Assembly (NCBI GenBank): GCA_002393025.1 | Contig: DGIE01000064.1 | Coordinates: 1 to 10,149 of the forward strand | Source: Holosporaceae bacterium UBA3830 | Lineage (GTDB): Bacteria; Pseudomonadota; Alphaproteobacteria; UBA3830 | Length of the DNA stretch: 10,149 bases | Direction of reading: 5' to 3' | Shown: positions 7,181 to 10,149 of the stretch, piece after piece | How positions within the stretch are numbered: the stretch's first letter is position 1 | Layout of the letters: every line of letters begins with the position of its first letter | Position numbers and translations under genes: made by a program | Notes under the pieces: model-generated | The model's database searches: none | Told to the model about the DNA's origin: nothing | What the model saw: only the letters and a program-made list of their open reading frames with translations

Positions 7181-7206
7181 CCCCTTCCTCGTGAAGGGGT
7201 TTTTTA
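7181..7206 (+). terminator. Intrinsic terminator ending cassette 1
   Basis: CCCCTTC (7181-7187) pairs with GAAGGGG (7193-7199) around a 5-base loop, followed by seven T. The preceding CTTG and the C-run match the terminator after rplQ. Confidence 0.9.
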
Positions 7207-7405
7207 TTTGCAAAATCAGATAAACTCATATCCGTCATTTAATTTTAAAAGTTTTGATGTTTTTAGGGCAATCTGTAACAAAAATCCTATAAAATTATAT
7301 TTTATTTAAGGGAAAACAATTTTAATTGTATTTGCTTCGTGTGCGCGAACCCTTTGTTATCGTTTGGTTTTTACAACAAAAGAGCTATTTTTGAATATTT
7401 CCACA
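7207..7405. other. AT-rich intergenic region upstream of cassette 2 promoter
   Basis: The non-coding gap between 7156 and 7470 exceeds 300 bases. Besides the terminator and promoter listed separately, it holds a copy of the shared CAGATAAACTCAT motif (7217-7229). It also has a run AAAATCCTATAAAATTA (7281-7297) resembling AAAATTCTAATAAAATTA at 4727-4744 upstream of cassette 1. I see no credible small ORF, tRNA or strong hairpin in the rest. Confidence 0.5.
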
Positions 7406-7434
7406 TTGACTAACACTTTTCAGGATGCTAGAGT
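7406..7434 (+). promoter_or_regulatory. Sigma-70-type promoter of cassette 2
   Basis: -35 TTGACT (7406-7411), a 17-base spacer and -10 TAGAGT (7429-7434), with TGC directly before the -10 as an extended -10 element. Spacer length and TGN match the cassette 1 promoter. The start would lie near 7441, giving a leader of about 30 bases. Confidence 0.65.
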
Positions 7435-7456
7435 GAGGTCGTTTCTGTGGTTTAGT

Positions 7457-7462
7457 GGGAGA
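7457..7462 (+). promoter_or_regulatory. Ribosome-binding site deciding the start of the second barrel gene
   Basis: GGGAGA lies 7 bases before the ATG at 7470. The alternative in-frame GTG at 7455 would overlap this site and add five residues, which would spoil the short basic N-terminus expected for a signal peptide. Confidence 0.7.
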
Positions 7463-7469
7463 TTTTAAA

Positions 7470-8204
7470 ATGAGTAGATGTAAAGACGCCGTGAAGGTGC
7501 TTACGGTTGTGTCTATGTTTGGTGTGATTCCTGTTTCGGCGGATAACCATTCTGCAGTGAAGAATTTGGGAGGATTTCATGTCGGAATCGATGCTGCTTA
7601 CAATCATTCGAGTGCGAAGAATGATGAGACGAAAGGAGTTGCTACATTATATTATGATAACAGCCAGAGAAATGTTCCTGACGATGAGTTAGCAAAAAGT
7701 AAGCGCAGTCGTTGCCATATCGATCCATCAATCAATATTGGTTACTCTCATTTCTTTAACAATTGGTATGTCGGATTGGCGGGGGATGTTTCTTTCGGTA
7801 AGGACAACAAAAATTTCGTTATGATCGATGATATCGATGGATATGAGACGAAAACAGAAAGTGTTTCTTATGCTCTGAAGGCGAAGGGTGGATACTACTT
7901 CAGCGAGTTAAATTCGGTGGTTTACGGAATTGCTGGTGTGAAATGGAGAGAGGTTAGTTACAAGCGTTACACGGATGGAGAATTTTTTTCCAAAGCTAAA
8001 TTGAAGACCCCTTCTTTCTTGTTGGGGCTGGGATTTGAGAAACCAATTTGCAAAAAGTTGTCTTTATCTGCTGAGTATGAGTACTCCTGGAGAAATTCTT
8101 CAGATGATTCTTTGTGGAAAAATGAAGATGGAGTAGTTGATTTCAATGTCAGACAAAGATTGAGAGAACATTCTTTGAAAATTGGTGTTAAATGCCATAT
8201 TTAG
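7470..8204 (+). CDS. Outer-membrane beta-barrel protein, surface-antigen-like, cassette 2 paralogue
   Basis: This 244-residue paralogue of the barrel at 4844 is also a predicted eight-stranded outer-membrane protein. The signal peptide covers 1-24 (VKVLTVVSMFGVIPVSA), with likely cleavage before DNHS. Matching strand blocks are GFHVGIDAAYNHSSAK (35-50), IDPSINIGYSHFFNNWYVGL (84-103), AKGGYYF (138-144), VVYGIAGVKWREV (150-162) and KKLSLSAEYEYSWRNS (195-210). The final strand is HSLKIGVKCHI. The segments between blocks, at about 51-83, 112-130, 163-178 and 211-224, differ in length and sequence from the first copy and correspond to predicted outer loops. The last residue is Ile, not the usual Phe. 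It has its own promoter, and its partner gene begins 67 bases downstream. An opacity-like or OmpA-like small barrel is the best family guess. The ligand or function is unknown. Confidence 0.85.
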   Translation: MSRCKDAVKVLTVVSMFGVIPVSADNHSAVKNLGGFHVGIDAAYNHSSAKNDETKGVATLYYDNSQRNVPDDELAKSKRSRCHIDPSINIGYSHFFNNWYVGLAGDVSFGKDNKNFVMIDDIDGYETKTESVSYALKAKGGYYFSELNSVVYGIAGVKWREVSYKRYTDGEFFSKAKLKTPSFLLGLGFEKPICKKLSLSAEYEYSWRNSSDDSLWKNEDGVVDFNVRQRLREHSLKIGVKCHI

Positions 8205-8260
8205 TGTTTGATTAAAGGGAAAACATCTCCTTATCGGTGTGAATTTTATAATTATGAAAA

Positions 8261-8265
8261 AGAGG
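8261..8265 (+). promoter_or_regulatory. Ribosome-binding site deciding the start of the cassette 2 partner
   Basis: AGAGG lies 6 bases before the ATG at 8272. The stretch GAGGTTTAGAATGAGATT parallels GAGGTTTAAATGAAATT at the cassette 1 partner, so the ATG at 8272 is preferred over the in-frame GTG at 8239 and ATG at 8254. Confidence 0.75.
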
Positions 8266-8271
8266 TTTAGA

Positions 8272-9324
8272 ATGAGATTGAGTGTATTGAAAGTAAGTAT
8301 TCCTGTTTTGATGTTGGCAGTATTTCAAACGGGAGATTGTGGGTTTTCAGGTAGGTTTGTTAGGAAAACGAAGGAGATGTCTAATATGACACCGATGCAG
8401 AAGATAGAAGCGCGGCGTAATTTTTGGGCAGAAGTTGAAGGTCAACCGGCAGAACGACCAGCTCCAGCGCCGCAGTCGGCAGTTCAGCAACCTATACAGC
8501 AACCGACTCCGCAGGTTGAAGGTGGGTCAGTAGCTCAATCAGCAGCACAACCAGCTCCAGCGCCGCAACCGGCAGTTCAGCAACCTGTACAGCAACCGAC
8601 TCCGCAGGTTGAAGGTGGACCAGTAGCACAACCAGCTCCAGCACCGCAACCGATAGTGCAGCAACCTATTTTAAGTTACGTTGAGGATCTTTCTGCGAAT
8701 GAATACGACAGCAGCGATGATGAAAGCAGTAAGAGTTCATCGTGGCTTGGCAACATATTCAATATAATTAGCAGGAATGTATCTAGAAGGAATTCTCCCG
8801 TTCAGTCTGAAGTAAATTCTCCTATTCAGTCTGATGATGAGGCTGAGAGTGAATTTGAAATTGATATACGACAGGGTGTAAATGGTGTCCAGAGGCCTGT
8901 ATCAATGTCGATTGGAGAGAGAACTTTCGATGTTGCCGAAGAATCATTTGTGACGAATTCGGAAGAATCTTTTTGTGAAGATGCTACAAAACCGTTTACG
9001 AAAGTAGAAAAAGGCGGGGAGTACTCTGTTAATGGTAGGAAGTATAGTAATCAATGTGCCATTTGTTCACTTAGTTTGACTCCTGAAGAGGAGGAAAAGG
9101 TACCTGTTGAGATCAGAGAGAAGTTGAGTAACGCAGGTGGAGTTCAAGCAGATGATAGTGCTTTGTGGAAACGAATAGCAGAAAGTGTGCAGAAGCGAAT
9201 ATTCGTGTATGAATGTCAAGAGAACAGAGTTACTGCTTTCTATGAATATGGTGACTCCTACGAGGATCTTAAGAGAGTTTGCCTGGAGGATGCTCATTAC
9301 CAGCAGCTTGTTGAGGAAAAATAG
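8272..9324 (+). CDS. Exported Pro/Gln-rich repeat protein with Cys-containing C-terminal region, cassette 2 partner
   Basis: I do not recognise this 350-residue protein. The leader MRLSVLKVSIPVLMLAVFQT closely matches that of the cassette 1 partner and looks like a signal peptide, so export is inferred. A basic and aromatic stretch (28-58) follows, then a Pro/Ala/Gln-rich tandem repeat (63-133) likely to be extended and flexible. Next come an acidic Ser-rich stretch (144-158), a short NSP[V/I]QS doublet (174-187), and a probably folded C-terminal region (about 204-350). That region holds Cys235, a CxxC pair (262/265), Cys315 and Cys337, which would fit disulfides outside the cytosol. A lone CxxC with no further zinc ligands nearby argues against a RING-type domain. 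It follows the second barrel by 67 bases, probably on the same transcript, and ends before a bidirectional terminator. The modular layout suggests a surface or secreted factor, but no activity can be assigned. Confidence 0.75.
   Translation: MRLSVLKVSIPVLMLAVFQTGDCGFSGRFVRKTKEMSNMTPMQKIEARRNFWAEVEGQPAERPAPAPQSAVQQPIQQPTPQVEGGSVAQSAAQPAPAPQPAVQQPVQQPTPQVEGGPVAQPAPAPQPIVQQPILSYVEDLSANEYDSSDDESSKSSSWLGNIFNIISRNVSRRNSPVQSEVNSPIQSDDEAESEFEIDIRQGVNGVQRPVSMSIGERTFDVAEESFVTNSEESFCEDATKPFTKVEKGGEYSVNGRKYSNQCAICSLSLTPEEEEKVPVEIREKLSNAGGVQADDSALWKRIAESVQKRIFVYECQENRVTAFYEYGDSYEDLKRVCLEDAHYQQLVEEK
8458..8670 (+). repeat. In-frame tandem repeat encoding a Pro/Ala/Gln-rich spacer
   Basis: Three units: 8458-8550 (31 codons), 8551-8631 (27 codons) and a partial unit 8632-8670 (13 codons). 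The protein unit is PAPAPQ-x-[A/I]VQQP[I/V], then QQPTPQVEGG[S/P]VAQ. Unit 1 has four extra codons (SAAQ) at its end. Units 1 and 2 are almost identical at DNA level, including synonymous positions, which points to recent slippage or unequal recombination. All length changes keep the frame. Confidence 0.9.
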
Positions 9325-9345
9325 TTCGAACAGGCATACCTTTCG

Positions 9346-9377
9346 AAAATCCCCCCTCTCTCGAAGGGGGATTTTTT
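9346..9377. terminator. Bidirectional intrinsic terminator between convergent genes
   Basis: AAAATCCCCC (9346-9355) pairs with GGGGGATTTT (9366-9375), a 10-bp stem with a 10-base loop. On the plus strand it runs into six T (9372-9377) after the cassette 2 partner. On the minus strand it ends in four T, 31 bases beyond the stop of the convergent membrane protein gene. Confidence 0.85.
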
Positions 9378-9405
9378 GTTTCCGAGTTTTACAAACGTCT
9401 TTTCA

Positions 9406-9936
9406 TCAATGCGTTGCAAACCAGACTGCTTGTTTTTGAATTCCCGGAGGAATTTTTTTTACAAATTCTCGATATACATTCGGATCACGTTCCAGAGGTT
9501 TCTTAAAACAAGCAGACCAGAGCAGAGAATCGGCGCAGGCAGCCAATACGACAACCACTGAGAGCATCGCCAATCGGGTTTTCATTGAAAACCAATCAGG
9601 AAAAGGTTCTTTCGGAATGATTTTTGCCTCTTCGTCTCTGTTTATGTATATGATAAGAGGCTCAATAACTGCCATAAAACACAGATACGATACAAGATAT
9701 CCCAAGTCCGAATGCAGAGAAAATCCTTTTCCGACAAGCCATCGCAACGATGGATAAATGATCAAGAAAATAAAGATAAATACTATGGCCCTGAACGTAC
9801 GAGGTTCGATATGAAATCTTCCCAAAGTCATCGTTTTATCTGAGCGCAAAAATCCGCGACAGTCGTGGTTAAAATACGCCAGGAATTCCGCCAATATCGG
9901 GGAAAATACGATGGCAATGATGCACGTTCCAATCAT
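9406..9936 (-). CDS. Four-helix inner-membrane protein of unknown function
   Basis: This is an unrecognised 176-residue integral membrane protein on the opposite strand from everything else in the window. Four hydrophobic segments are visible: about residues 3-21, 48-66, 77-97 and 120-140. Basic residues cluster between helices 1 and 2 (RSDKTMTLGRFHIEPR) and between helices 3 and 4 (98-121). By the positive-inside rule this puts both loops in the cytosol, and the N-terminus and the 36-residue C-terminal tail in the periplasm. GAGG, 4 bases before the ATG, is an acceptable though close ribosome-binding site. The reading frame is long, and its strongly patterned hydrophobicity makes it more than a chance ORF. 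The gene converges on cassette 2 and shares its terminator. The upstream region has a consensus -10 and several CtrA-type motifs, so cell-cycle-linked expression is possible. I cannot assign a family. Confidence 0.7.
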   Translation of the reverse strand: MIGTCIIAIVFSPILAEFLAYFNHDCRGFLRSDKTMTLGRFHIEPRTFRAIVFIFIFLIIYPSLRWLVGKGFSLHSDLGYLVSYLCFMAVIEPLIIYINRDEEAKIIPKEPFPDWFSMKTRLAMLSVVVVLAACADSLLWSACFKKPLERDPNVYREFVKKIPPGIQKQAVWFATH

Positions 9937-10007
9937 GATTCCTCACTTTACAGCTATTGACCATGATAGCAAAAAATAGTTAACAAAAAGTTTACAAAAT
10001 AATTTTT

Positions 10008-10013
10008 ATTATA
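10008..10013 (-). promoter_or_regulatory. Candidate -10 element for the minus-strand membrane protein
   Basis: A perfect TATAAT reads on the minus strand about 70 bases upstream of the ATG. No good -35 lies at 16-18 bases (the hexamers there are GTGCTT to GTGTGC), which would fit an activator-dependent promoter. The AT-rich context lowers confidence. Confidence 0.4.
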
Positions 10014-10030
10014 GACAATCGCTTATCAAA

Positions 10031-10086
10031 AGCACACAAAAAGTTAACGAATAGTTAATTCAACGGTTTTTTAACTTTTTTGTGCT
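10031..10086. repeat. Long imperfect inverted repeat
   Basis: The arm AGCACACAAAAAGTTAA (10031-10047) is the reverse complement of TTAACTTTTTTGTGCT (10071-10086), apart from one inserted base and one change. The 23-base loop contains most of the exact CtrA-type motif at 10044-10058. No T-run follows on the plus strand. On the minus strand it is followed by TTTGAT, so a terminator for a gene to the right is possible but weak. Confidence 0.6.
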
Positions 10087-10149
10087 ATTGTACCAACGGG
10101 TGGGTGCGTGGGGCTTTGCAAAATAAAAAATTAACAAATTGTTAACTTT

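Larger units (their letters stand above)
9980..10145. promoter_or_regulatory. Cluster of CtrA-type TTAA-N7-TTAA motifs
   Basis: Two exact matches to TTAA-N7-TTAA are present: 10044-10058 (TTAACGAATAGTTAA) and 10131-10145 (TTAACAAATTGTTAA). Two near matches occur at 9980-9994 (second half TTTA) and 10060-10074 (first half TCAA). The consensus is that of the alphaproteobacterial response regulator CtrA. The DNA is very AT-rich, but this density within 170 bases is notable. The cluster surrounds the candidate promoter of the minus-strand gene and may also serve a gene beyond the right edge. Confidence 0.5.

Noticed and set aside
7455..7469. GTG at 7455 as the start of the second barrel
   Set aside because: It overlaps the GGGAGA ribosome-binding site; the ATG at 7470 has correct spacing and gives a normal signal peptide.
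8239..8271. GTG at 8239 or ATG at 8254 as the start of the cassette 2 partner
   Set aside because: Alignment with the cassette 1 partner leader and the AGAGG site both point to the ATG at 8272.
8323..8343. Lipobox before Cys23 in the cassette 2 partner
   Set aside because: The preceding residues are Thr-Gly-Asp; Asp directly before the Cys does not fit the lipoprotein signal, and the sister leader lacks a Cys there.
8458..8670. CRISPR array
   Set aside because: The repeat is an in-frame coding tandem repeat with no unique spacers between copies.
9055..9066. RING-like zinc motif at CAIC in the cassette 2 partner
   Set aside because: Only one CxxC pair is present; the later Cys and His spacing does not complete a RING or similar zinc finger.
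9185..9561. Two plus-strand ORFs (9185-9439 and 9376-9561) crossing the terminator
   Set aside because: They overlap the end of the cassette 2 partner, the bidirectional terminator and the minus-strand membrane gene, and their translations lack protein-like patterning.
10098..10113. G-quadruplex in the G-rich stretch near the right edge
   Set aside because: Only three runs of three or more G are present; a fourth is needed for a standard quadruplex.

Overview
The window looks like a moderately AT-rich alphaproteobacterial chromosome, plausibly of a host-associated lineage such as Rickettsiales or Holosporales. The gene order rplO-secY-adk-rpsM-rpsK-rpoA-rplQ, with adk between secY and rpsM, and the sequence of the RpoA C-terminal domain support Alphaproteobacteria. 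The host-associated part is inference from the tandem surface-antigen-like barrels and the unrecognised secreted proteins.

Region 1 (1-4632) is the distal end of the ribosomal spc/alpha operon. It holds the C-terminal part of rplO, then secY, adk, rpsM, rpsK, rpoA and rplQ, all on the plus strand with gaps of at most 18 bases and a one-base secY/adk overlap. It ends in a strong intrinsic terminator. These genes couple translation, protein export and nucleotide balance.

Region 2 (4633-9377) is the unusual part: two consecutive cassettes with the same layout. Each has an upstream AT-rich region, a promoter of the type TTGAC(A/T)-N17-TGN-TA(A/G)A(C/G)T, a signal-peptide-bearing eight-stranded outer-membrane barrel protein (254 and 244 residues, clear paralogues), and a downstream exported protein (487 and 350 residues). 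The two downstream proteins share almost the same leader (LKVS[V/I]PVLM...FQ[S/T]G) and ribosome-binding-site region, but I see no similarity between their mature parts. One is acidic with degenerate internal repeats. The other has Pro/Gln/Ala tandem repeats followed by a Cys-containing C-terminal domain. Each cassette ends in a C-rich/G-rich terminator resembling the one after rplQ. I infer a duplicated barrel-plus-partner surface or secretion locus; its function is unknown.

Region 3 (9346-10149) holds a convergent minus-strand gene for an unrecognised four-helix membrane protein, sharing a bidirectional terminator with cassette 2. Upstream of it lies an AT-rich regulatory region with several TTAA-N7-TTAA motifs (the consensus for the alphaproteobacterial cell-cycle regulator CtrA) and a long inverted repeat. 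It could be a CtrA-controlled promoter region or, more speculatively, part of a replication origin. No tRNA, rRNA, insertion sequence or CRISPR array was seen.
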